Assembly: GCA_002361335.1 (NCBI GenBank)
Contig: DESS01000212.1
Span: 22,848 to 29,863, forward strand
DNA: 7,016 nucleotides
Direction of reading: 5' to 3'
Origin: Richelia sp. UBA3308
GTDB lineage: Bacteria > Cyanobacteriota > Cyanobacteriia > Cyanobacteriales > Nostocaceae
This document shows positions 1-5,400 of the stretch, piece after piece. The notes below the pieces were generated by a model. It was not told the DNA's origin. It saw only the letters and a list, made by a program, of their open reading frames with translations, and did not search any database. A program made the position numbers and the translations under genes. Each line of letters starts with the position of its first letter. Positions within the stretch are counted from its first letter, which is position 1.

Positions 1-14
1 TATCGCGTCTCTAC
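1..14. repeat. Possible half of a cyanobacterial intergenic palindromic repeat, cut by the window edge
   Basis: The first bases (TATCGCGTCTCTAC) resemble one arm of the GTAGAGACGCGAT-type palindromes that are common between genes in Nostoc-like genomes. The other arm would lie outside the window, so the palindrome cannot be confirmed. On the minus strand an ATG at position 36 opens a frame that runs off the edge after 12 codons, but it has no ribosome binding site and is too short to call as a gene. Confidence 0.3.
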
Positions 15-110
15 AAGCCAATTCGTGGGCAGCCATAATTTAATCAGCTAGGGATTTTTGCTTGATTAAGCGCAGAAAAGTTTTAGAAAAAACAAAAAAT
101 ATATTTAATA

Positions 111-138
111 AAAAATGAAAAAACCCGGTGAAACCGGG
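111..138 (-). terminator. Rho-independent terminator of the 127-residue membrane protein gene
   Basis: Read on the minus strand, a perfect 6-bp GC-rich stem (CCCGGT and ACCGGG, 124-129 paired with 133-138) closes a 3-nt loop. It is followed directly by six U residues and, after a short CA interruption, by another U run. It lies about 48 nt past the stop codon of the minus-strand gene ending at 186, the expected place for its terminator. The plus-strand reading has no U tract. Confidence 0.88.
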
Positions 139-185
139 CAGATGCACTGTTTGTCGAATTTAATAATGATGGCTACAATCTAATA

Positions 186-569
186 TCACAAGTTAAGAGG
201 CTCTACTTCGCAAGTTAAAGGACAAGCTGCATAAACAGTTTGATTTAACTGTTCTTCTTCTCCATGCAACCAGCTTAACCACTTAATTTCTTTGGGATGA
301 ACCCCTCGAAGTGTTAGTACGCCAGCAGCAACTACTACTGCCATTACATTAAACATAATCAAACTACCCGCTACAACTAAAACCGCGCTAGCAGGCATTA
401 CAGATTGCAGAACAATAGAAAGCAAACATCCAACTGTGGCCATTAAAACAACTAAAGGAAAACCGACAACCAGCAAGCATACTGCCAGCGTAAAAGTCCA
501 TATCAAAAAGCTTTTTACCATTAACAAAGAGTAGGTTTTTTCCATATCGGTAGTTTGTGACAAAGCCAT
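186..569 (-). CDS. Small multi-pass membrane protein of unknown function
   Basis: The 127-residue product has a short polar N-terminus and then a strongly hydrophobic block, about residues 20-87, which can hold two or three transmembrane helices (roughly 20-36, 37-57 and 60-86). A soluble tail of about 40 residues follows. The tail carries a Trp-rich acidic stretch, HPKEIKWLSWLHGEEE (91-106), and a CxxxC pair (C116, C120). There is no recognised catalytic motif, so no function is assigned. It resembles the small conserved membrane proteins of cyanobacteria, but that is an impression without a search. The start is well supported: on the minus strand GGAGG lies 7 nt before the ATG. An internal ATG at residue 9 has no comparable site. 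The gene stands alone, ends in an intrinsic terminator at 111-138, and is divergent from aroC. The cysteine pair could bind a metal or respond to redox, which is speculative. Confidence 0.82.
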   Translation of the reverse strand: MALSQTTDMEKTYSLLMVKSFLIWTFTLAVCLLVVGFPLVVLMATVGCLLSIVLQSVMPASAVLVVAGSLIMFNVMAVVVAAGVLTLRGVHPKEIKWLSWLHGEEEQLNQTVYAACPLTCEVEPLNL

Positions 570-1331
570 TTTTTTTCCTCCAAAGCAGAATATATAGATT
601 GAAATCGAGCGATAATTTATTAATTCCCAGCGGGATCAATATATTTAACTTACATGGAAATTAAGTATATATAAATTTATTGGGAAAATGAGCATTTATT
701 TAATAAACTTTACAGTTAATGTTTTGTAATTATGTATCAGCTTTTCATTTGAGTTAACTATTTAGTTTCTTTTAATCATCTATCTCAAGACATATAGCCT
801 TATACAAGCCAGGCTATTTAATTCTTTTGATAGAAGGGTTTAACTTGGATAAGTTAACATTTCTTATTGAAATATAGAATCATTCTAATAATTTTTATTT
901 TTTGTTTAAAGAATGAAGAATAAAGCAATCCTATATAAGGGCGCAAGAATTTGTGGTGTGGAGAAACCAGATTTTTGCTGAAAACCAGGTAAGGTTAATA
1001 ATTAGAAATAGCTTTTGGAATAGTTTCTACTGATTCTGATGCTGGGTATGGGATATTTTCAAGGGACTTTGACAAAAACTAGTTGATTCAAAGATCCGAT
1101 CAACTCAAAGTTAATATCCGAGTCTAGAAGACGATATTTTTTCCCTCTAATTCATCTGACACTTGTGTGGGAATATGATATGTGTGGCTTTTGCTAAAAA
1201 AACTGCATAAATATCAAAACTATACCCCTAGTAATAGTCAAAGTCAAAATATATTCTTGTTATGTGTGTCTTTGAACCAAAAACAGGTCATCGGCTAAAA
1301 TACGTAAACTTAAAATCTCCTCAACATCATC
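570..1331. other. AT-rich intergenic region, no gene seen
   Basis: About 760 bp separate the start codons of the membrane protein gene (minus) and aroC (plus). No reading frame with a plausible start and ribosome binding site was found on either strand, and no tRNA, rRNA or CRISPR pattern. Two small inverted repeats are visible: ATAGCCT/AGGCTAT at 794-800 and 811-817 (10-nt loop), and AGTTGAT/ATCAACT at 1081-1087 and 1099-1105 (11-nt loop). Neither is followed by a clear U tract. A tandem AGTCAA doublet lies at 1236-1247, about 25 bp upstream of the aroC -35 box. A small RNA or a decayed gene could lie here, but nothing in the sequence shows one. Confidence 0.6.
1272..1301 (+). promoter_or_regulatory. 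Candidate sigma70-type promoter of aroC
   Basis: TTGAAC (1272-1277) and TAAAAT (1296-1301) are 18 bp apart and each is close to consensus. Transcription would start near 1308, giving a leader of roughly 25 nt before the aroC ATG at 1332. The short leader fits the lack of a clear Shine-Dalgarno sequence. This is pattern matching only. Confidence 0.5.
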
Positions 1332-2420
1332 ATGGGTAACACTTTTGGTCATTTATTTCGCGTTACAACCTTCGGCGAATCCCACGGTGGTGGTGTGGGA
1401 GTGATAATTGATGGTTGTCCACCACAATTGGAAATTTCTGCAGAGGAAATTCAAGTAGAATTAGATCGCAGGCGACCTGGACAAAGTAAAATTACAACCC
1501 CTCGGAAGGAAGCCGATCATTGTGAAATTCTTTCGGGGGTATTCCAAGGACAAACTTTAGGTACGCCAATCTCAATTTTGGTCAAAAATAAAGATACTCG
1601 TCCCCAAGATTACAGCGAGATGGTGCAAATGTACCGCCCTTCCCACGCTGATGCTACTTATGATGCTAAATATGGTATTCGTAATTATCAAGGTGGTGGT
1701 AGATCCTCGGCCCGAGAGACAATTGGTAGAGTCGCAGCTGGTGCGATCGCTAAAAAAATTCTCTATCAAGTCGCTGGTGTGGAAGTCATCGGTTATGTGA
1801 AGCGCATTAAGGATTTGGAAGGTGAAGTAGACGCTGCAATGGTTACTTTAGAACAAGTTGAAAGCAATATTGTTCGCTGCCCCGATACTGAATGTGCCGA
1901 GCGGATGGTGCAATTAATTGAACAAGTTGGTAGAGATGGTAATTCCATTGGTGGAGTAGTCGAATGTGTCGCACGAAATGTTCCTAAAGGTTTGGGAGAA
2001 CCAGTTTTTGATAAATTGGAAGCCGATATCGCTAAGGGTGTAATGTCCCTTCCCGCTAGTAAAGGCTTTGAAATTGGTTCTGGTTTCGCCGGTACTTTGC
2101 TGACAGGAATTGAGCATAATGATGAATTTTACACCGATGAGCAAGGTAATATTCGCACTGTCACAAATCGTTCCGGTGGTATTCAAGGTGGTATTTCTAA
2201 CGGCGAAAATATCATCATTCGCGTAGCATTTAAACCTACGGCGACTATTAGAAAAGAACAGAAAACAGTAACTAAAACCGGTGAAGCTGGAGTTTTAGCT
2301 GCAAAAGGACGACACGACCCCTGCGTATTACCACGAGCTGTTCCCATGGTGGAAGCTATGGTGGCTTTGGTATTGTGCGACCATTTATTAAGATTTCAAG
2401 GCCAGTGTAAAGTTTTGTGA
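1332..2420 (+). CDS. aroC: Chorismate synthase
   Basis: Catalyses the last step of the shikimate pathway: 5-enolpyruvylshikimate-3-phosphate loses phosphate to give chorismate, the precursor of Phe, Tyr, Trp, folate and quinones. It is an FMN-dependent enzyme needing reduced flavin without net redox change, and works as a tetramer in the cytoplasm. At 362 residues it has the normal bacterial length and is intact. Visible family motifs include GESHG (15-19, H18), RRRPGQS (46-52), H105 in RPSHAD, GGGRSSARETIGRVAAGA (121-138), SGGIQGGISNG (281-291), KPTATI (301-306) and GRHDPCVLPRAVPMVEAM (326-343, with D329). H18 and H105 match the two histidines studied in fungal enzymes. The start gives the usual MGNTFG N-terminus; no Shine-Dalgarno is obvious. 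It is monocistronic, with a candidate promoter at 1272-1301, and converges on the MFS gene. Confidence 0.98.
   Translation: MGNTFGHLFRVTTFGESHGGGVGVIIDGCPPQLEISAEEIQVELDRRRPGQSKITTPRKEADHCEILSGVFQGQTLGTPISILVKNKDTRPQDYSEMVQMYRPSHADATYDAKYGIRNYQGGGRSSARETIGRVAAGAIAKKILYQVAGVEVIGYVKRIKDLEGEVDAAMVTLEQVESNIVRCPDTECAERMVQLIEQVGRDGNSIGGVVECVARNVPKGLGEPVFDKLEADIAKGVMSLPASKGFEIGSGFAGTLLTGIEHNDEFYTDEQGNIRTVTNRSGGIQGGISNGENIIIRVAFKPTATIRKEQKTVTKTGEAGVLAAKGRHDPCVLPRAVPMVEAMVALVLCDHLLRFQGQCKVL
1743..1750. repeat. HIP1 octamer GCGATCGC (one of four in the window)
   Basis: Perfect copies lie at 1743-1750 (aroC), 3305-3312 (MFS gene), 4552-4559 (citrate synthase-like gene) and 6801-6808 (VOC gene). This palindrome is strongly over-represented in many cyanobacterial genomes. 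Its presence in both aroC and the cassette argues that the cassette is either native or long resident in a cyanobacterial background. Confidence 0.9.
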
Positions 2421-2423
2421 AAA

Positions 2424-2478
2424 ATTAGTTATTAGTTGGAGCGTTGGAGCGTGCTTTGCGGTGTAATCAGTGTAATCC
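2424..2478. repeat. Three consecutive short tandem duplications
   Basis: Directly after the aroC stop three unrelated words are each doubled head to tail: ATTAGTT at 2424-2430 and 2431-2437, TTGGAGCG at 2436-2443 and 2444-2451, and GTGTAATC plus one variable base at 2461-2469 and 2470-2478. No terminator hairpin with a U tract was found for aroC in this junction. Confidence 0.75.
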
Positions 2479-2496
2479 ATTCTTACCGTGATAGTT

Positions 2497-2524
2497 GTTA
2501 CTCGTTACTCCTTACTCCTTACTC
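2497..2524. repeat. Heptamer tandem repeat (STRR-like), four copies
   Basis: GTTACTC, GTTACTC, CTTACTC and CTTACTC follow one another without spacers, then CTTTTTA breaks the pattern. Heptameric short tandemly repeated repetitive sequences are known from heterocystous cyanobacteria. The unit length fits that class, though the unit is not claimed to match a named type. The array overlaps the 3' end of the MFS gene, whose stop codon is at 2514-2512. Confidence 0.8.
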
Positions 2525-3945
2525 CTTTTTACACATAGGAATCCAGATATAACTACCGCAACTATCAGAATTACACAGACAATGCGAAAACTTACTTGTT
2601 CTCCAAATACTAATGCTTCAACTGGTGCTGTTGTGACTGAAAATGAGGTGCCTGCTGGGATTTGGCTAGCTGTTAAGCGCGAAAACAGAATACCAATCAA
2701 CGTTATACCCATAACTTGCCCTAAGGCTCGTGAAAAGAACCAGAGGCCAGAAGCAACACTGAGATATTGTGGAGGTACACTGCCCATAATCACACTTTGG
2801 TTAGGGGGTTGGAACAAACCTACACCGATTCCCAAGGGAATCATCCGTAATAAATAACCTCCAATCGTCAACTCTTCGCTAAAGGTGCTAATTGTCAAAC
2901 AGCTAATTAGTAATAATACTAATCCGATGGTACTAATGCTTCTTTCGCCAAAACGATCGGCCACCGAACCTGCTATAGGGCCTACACAAATTCCTAAGAT
3001 AGGTACCACCGCTATTAATAATCCTACTTGTTGTTCGGAATAATGCTTAACAAGTTCCAGAAAAAAGGGCAAAATGAAAATTACACAACTGGTAAAAAGA
3101 TAGCCAATTGAACTTAGCAATAGACTGAAACTTAATTCTAGGGATCGAAATAAATTCAGGTTAACCAAAGGTTGAGCAGATTTCTTCTGGGATAACAAAA
3201 AACTAACACAACCCATCACCCCGATCGCCAATAAAACCAAGGTTAAATTGCCACCAAAATTCTCTTCTTGTATACGTGTCATCCCCAGTAAAAGACAAGT
3301 CAAGGCGATCGCCAAAAGTAAGGCTCCCCAAAAATCAAAATACTTTTTATCCGTATTCCTACTACCTCTTGGAAGTACTAACATCACTAACAATATGGCG
3401 ATCAAACAAATTGGCACATTCACCAAGAAAACTGAACGCCAACCAAAGTACTCTAGAAGCACTCCTCCTACCGTGGGTCCCAATGACACACCGACCCAAC
3501 CTGTGCTAGTAATAATCCCTAGGGCTAGTCCTCGTTTTGTATCAGGGAAAACCTCTGTGACGATCGCCGGGGAGAGTACTGCAATAAACACAGCTCCAAA
3601 TCCTTGAAGTATCCGTGCTGCAATCAATAAGTGAATTGTCGTAGCGATTCCACATATCAATGAACTTGTGGTAAATGTGGCGAATCCAATCAGATAAAGC
3701 CATTTCTTGCTCCACATATCCCCCAAACGGGCCACACAAAGCACCAAGATAGCCAGCATCAGAGAATAACTTAGGGGAACCCACTCAACAGTAGCAAAAT
3801 CGCTATGCAAATCTTCTGCCAGTGTAGGCAGAGCCAAATTAACAATATGAACATCTAACGAGAACAAAAACGTTCCTAAACTCACAGCAAATAGAAGCCA
3901 CCATTGTTTAGAGATCGCTTTTTGACTGGCTGCTATATTTGTCAT
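2512..3945 (-). CDS. MFS multidrug/metabolite exporter, DHA2 (EmrB/QacA) type
   Basis: A proton-driven efflux pump of the inner membrane by family. The 477 residues hold about 14 hydrophobic segments (near 15-35, 52-72, 80-100, 104-125, 138-160, 168-190, 205-222, 232-251, 272-295, 306-325, 337-355, 360-385, 393-420, 452-472), the DHA2 count. Key motifs: a charged residue in helix 1, SLDVHIVNLALP (29-40); a motif A form, RLGDMWSKKW (73-82); antiporter motif C, GVSLGPTVGG (152-161); and the second-half motif A echo, GSVADRFGER (326-335). Motif C marks exporters rather than importers. The substrate is not readable. The start at 3945 has only a weak ribosome binding site (AGGTTGAG). It is the last gene of the minus-strand cassette, 113 bp after the citrate synthase-like gene, with a possible promoter of its own at 3966-3996. 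Its last codons (RSKE, stop) are made of heptamer repeats. Confidence 0.93.
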   Translation of the reverse strand: MTNIAASQKAISKQWWLLFAVSLGTFLFSLDVHIVNLALPTLAEDLHSDFATVEWVPLSYSLMLAILVLCVARLGDMWSKKWLYLIGFATFTTSSLICGIATTIHLLIAARILQGFGAVFIAVLSPAIVTEVFPDTKRGLALGIITSTGWVGVSLGPTVGGVLLEYFGWRSVFLVNVPICLIAILLVMLVLPRGSRNTDKKYFDFWGALLLAIALTCLLLGMTRIQEENFGGNLTLVLLAIGVMGCVSFLLSQKKSAQPLVNLNLFRSLELSFSLLLSSIGYLFTSCVIFILPFFLELVKHYSEQQVGLLIAVVPILGICVGPIAGSVADRFGERSISTIGLVLLLISCLTISTFSEELTIGGYLLRMIPLGIGVGLFQPPNQSVIMGSVPPQYLSVASGLWFFSRALGQVMGITLIGILFSRLTASQIPAGTSFSVTTAPVEALVFGEQVSFRIVCVILIVAVVISGFLCVKRSKE

Positions 3946-3965
3946 TTGTTACTCAACCTGAACCA

Positions 3966-3996
3966 CTTATAAAGCTTTACTGATTAATTTTGACAA
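3966..3996 (-). promoter_or_regulatory. Candidate promoter of the MFS gene
   Basis: On the minus strand TTGTCA (3996-3991) is followed 18 bp later by TTATAA (3972-3967), or 19 bp later by TATAAG (3971-3966). Transcription would start near 3960, some 15 nt before the ATG at 3945. The element sits among the CTGATT repeats at 3980-4032, so a regulator binding them would block or contact RNA polymerase. The transporter may therefore be expressed apart from the two upstream genes. Confidence 0.4.
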
Positions 3997-4039
3997 TCAG
4001 CAGTTTTTAGTATAAGTATAATCGCTGATTAAGTATACT
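3980..4039. repeat. Operator-like cluster of direct and interleaved inverted repeats
   Basis: CTGATTAA occurs at 3980-3987 and again at 4025-4032. An inverted copy, AATCAG, lies between them at 3995-4000. AATCAGC (3995-4001) can pair with GCTGATT (4024-4030). AGTATA is doubled at 4009-4020 and can pair with TATACT (4034-4039), inside the self-complementary AGTATACT (4032-4039). The two stems interleave, so they exclude each other or form a pseudoknot in RNA. The block fills the spacer between the citrate synthase-like gene and the MFS gene. Confidence 0.6.
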
Positions 4040-4058
4040 ATTTTTTCTAGATATATTT

Positions 4059-5219
4059 TTAATCAAATCCCACAGCAAAAGGACCAAACCATTTGCGAAT
4101 TTCCTCACTGGTAGCACCAAAAGGAGGTTTTTCTTTTTGTTCGAGAATATGAGCAACCATTGCAGAAGTGCGCGAACACAGGAATAGTCCTGTTCCATAG
4201 GGGGATCTCATCCCTAAAGACAAAAATACAGCAGCGCTAATACCATCAATGTTTGGATAAATTCCCAGTTTATCATTCAAAAACTTGGCCGTAATATCAT
4301 AAAGTCGAATAAAATTTGATTGAAGATCAATCTCTGATATAATATCCCGTACACGAGCGTTTCTTGAATCTACCTTAAACATTGGATGCCCAAAACCGGG
4401 AATTTTCTGCTTTTTGGCAAGCCGCTCTTCCAAGAACTTAATCACTACTGCTTCTGGCTCTCCTGAACACTGTTTATCCATGCCAGTGAAGAACTCCATT
4501 GCCTTTTCGCAAGCTCCTACATGAGCAGGCCCAGCAGCTGTAAAACCGGCCGCGATCGCTTGGGATATCGGAACTCTGGTACTGATGGCAACCCGGGGTA
4601 ACATGACTGTGGGAGCAAGAAAACCCCAGCCAGCATGCAAGCTCACCATCACATCGTTGAAGATTTTTTTCTCGGCTGAGTTGCTAAAATTCCTATTGGT
4701 ACAGAGGGTAAATAAAGCTTCAATATAGTCTTGCTCTCCCCTAGTATATTTACCTATTTTACCATCAAGACTTTTTCCCTCAATCCTCTGTATACTTTCG
4801 ATTGCCATAGCCATCAAGGAAGGAATTAGACCGATATAATATAGTCCAACTTGACTATCTCGATCCAGTCCTATTGCATCCAAGTCAAAGGCAGCGATCG
4901 TCTGTTCCAAGGACTGGGTTTTGTCAACCATCAACCCGGCAATAATCGCTTGAGAAAAGGTTGCACCTGAAGCAACTACAGTCCGAATTATTTCTAGGGC
5001 TACATCATCCTCTGTCAGAGTTGACAGTGCTTTGGCAAGATAGCAGTCGAGGAGTTGTTCTTGGGATAGAGTCGCTTCTTCACCCGTAAGTAAGTGATAG
5101 ATTGCTGCTGAAAATGAAAAATTACCAATCACATCGTTCAGTTTTTTACCCCGAACATACAACTCTTCTGGATTGAGACTGGGCCCGTCAATATCTGTAC
5201 CATGATATCGATATCCCAT
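4059..5219 (-). CDS. Citrate synthase-like acyl-CoA condensing (or citryl-CoA cleaving) enzyme
   Basis: A citrate synthase superfamily protein of 386 residues, close to the length of short bacterial citrate synthases. The N-terminal part has the family pattern VRGKKLNDVIGNFSFSAAIY (22-41), then LLTGE. The catalytic triad positions are filled: H233 in GPAHVGACE (229-237), H278 in IPGFGHPMF (273-281) and D325 in PNIDG (322-326). H195 in SLHAGWG and R350 in CSRTSAMVAH match other conserved sites. Several contact motifs differ from housekeeping citrate synthase: HAGWG in place of HADHE, GHPMFKVDSR in place of GHRVYKxxDPR (one residue shorter between His and Arg), and no RPR-type motif near the C-terminus, which reads IRKWFGPFAVGFD. 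It may condense another 2-oxo acid with acyl-CoA, or act as a citryl-CoA lyase. The start has GAGGA about 11 nt upstream. It lies second in the cassette, between the dioxygenase and the exporter. Confidence 0.85.
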   Translation of the reverse strand: MGYRYHGTDIDGPSLNPEELYVRGKKLNDVIGNFSFSAAIYHLLTGEEATLSQEQLLDCYLAKALSTLTEDDVALEIIRTVVASGATFSQAIIAGLMVDKTQSLEQTIAAFDLDAIGLDRDSQVGLYYIGLIPSLMAMAIESIQRIEGKSLDGKIGKYTRGEQDYIEALFTLCTNRNFSNSAEKKIFNDVMVSLHAGWGFLAPTVMLPRVAISTRVPISQAIAAGFTAAGPAHVGACEKAMEFFTGMDKQCSGEPEAVVIKFLEERLAKKQKIPGFGHPMFKVDSRNARVRDIISEIDLQSNFIRLYDITAKFLNDKLGIYPNIDGISAAVFLSLGMRSPYGTGLFLCSRTSAMVAHILEQKEKPPFGATSEEIRKWFGPFAVGFD

Positions 5220-5243
5220 CGTATAAAATTTCCTCTTAATGTA

Positions 5244-5263
5244 ATTTCAAGATTTTTTGAAAT
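5244..5263. repeat. Small inverted repeat upstream of the citrate synthase-like gene
   Basis: ATTTCAA (5244-5250) pairs with TTGAAAT (5257-5263) in a perfect 7-bp stem with a 6-nt loop. It is 25 bp upstream of the minus-strand ATG at 5219, just beyond the GAGGA ribosome binding site. It is AT-only apart from one pair, so it is more plausible as a protein-binding dyad than as a stable RNA hairpin. Confidence 0.5.
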
Positions 5264-5300
5264 CCTTCTTACCCGAAATTGTCAAAGGCTCTATTGCATC

Positions 5301-5335
5301 GCGATCGGCAACGAAAGGGTGCCGGAGGCAATCGC
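5301..5335. repeat. Imperfect palindrome with a HIP1-like core
   Basis: GCGAT (5301-5305) pairs with ATCGC (5331-5335), and CGGCA (5306-5310) with TGCCG (5320-5324). A 6-nt bulge (5325-5330) separates the two right-hand arms and the loop is 9 nt. The segment is clearly more GC-rich than the spacer around it and resembles the small palindromic interspersed elements of Nostoc-like genomes, which suggests an inserted mobile repeat rather than a promoter. Confidence 0.45.
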
Positions 5336-5358
5336 TCAAATTAATACTTCTATTGTGC

Positions 5359-5400
5359 AATGCCAAAAATAGAACTAACATACCAGTTAGTATTGGCATT
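5359..5400 (-). other. Two-tier hairpin directly after the dioxygenase stop codon
   Basis: AATGCCAA (5359-5366) pairs with TTGGCATT (5393-5400). Inside it ACTAAC (5374-5379) pairs with GTTAGT (5386-5391) around a 6-nt loop, with a 7-nt and a 1-nt unpaired stretch between the tiers. The outer stem begins on the last base of the TGA stop. No U tract follows on the minus strand, so it is not a standard intrinsic terminator. It could stabilise the upstream transcript or attenuate read-through into the citrate synthase-like gene. Confidence 0.55.

Noticed and set aside
1..36. Start of a minus-strand gene at the left edge
   Set aside because: Only 12 codons are available, there is no ribosome binding site, and the sequence resembles a repeat arm.
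388..639. Minus-strand open frame of 83 codons overlapping the small membrane protein gene
   Set aside because: It is an out-of-frame shadow with no ribosome binding site, while the overlapping frame has a strong one and a hydrophobic pattern typical of a real membrane protein.
2497..2524. Heptamer array as a CRISPR array
   Set aside because: The units are 7 bp and directly adjacent with no spacers; no cas gene is present.
2495..2857. Plus-strand open frame of 120 codons overlapping the 3' end of the MFS gene
   Set aside because: It is antisense to a clear transporter coding sequence, begins inside the heptamer repeats, and its product is low in hydrophobic order and family-like pattern. 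Other antisense frames across the aroC, MFS and dioxygenase genes were dismissed for the same reason.
4015..4046. AGTATA/TATACT stem followed by six T residues on the plus strand, like an intrinsic terminator
   Set aside because: The stem is AT-rich and weak, the loop is 13 nt, and no plus-strand gene lies upstream of it; the nearest genes on both sides run on the minus strand.
4059..5219. Naming the citrate synthase-like gene gltA
   Set aside because: Substrate-contact motifs differ from housekeeping citrate synthase and the genomic context is an oxygenase and an exporter, not central metabolism.
5257..5285. Perfect TTGACA on the minus strand (5285-5280) as a promoter for the citrate synthase-like gene
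   Set aside because: No acceptable -10 hexamer at 16-18 bp; the sequence there reads ATTTCA, TTTCAA or TTCAAA. Left out as a feature.
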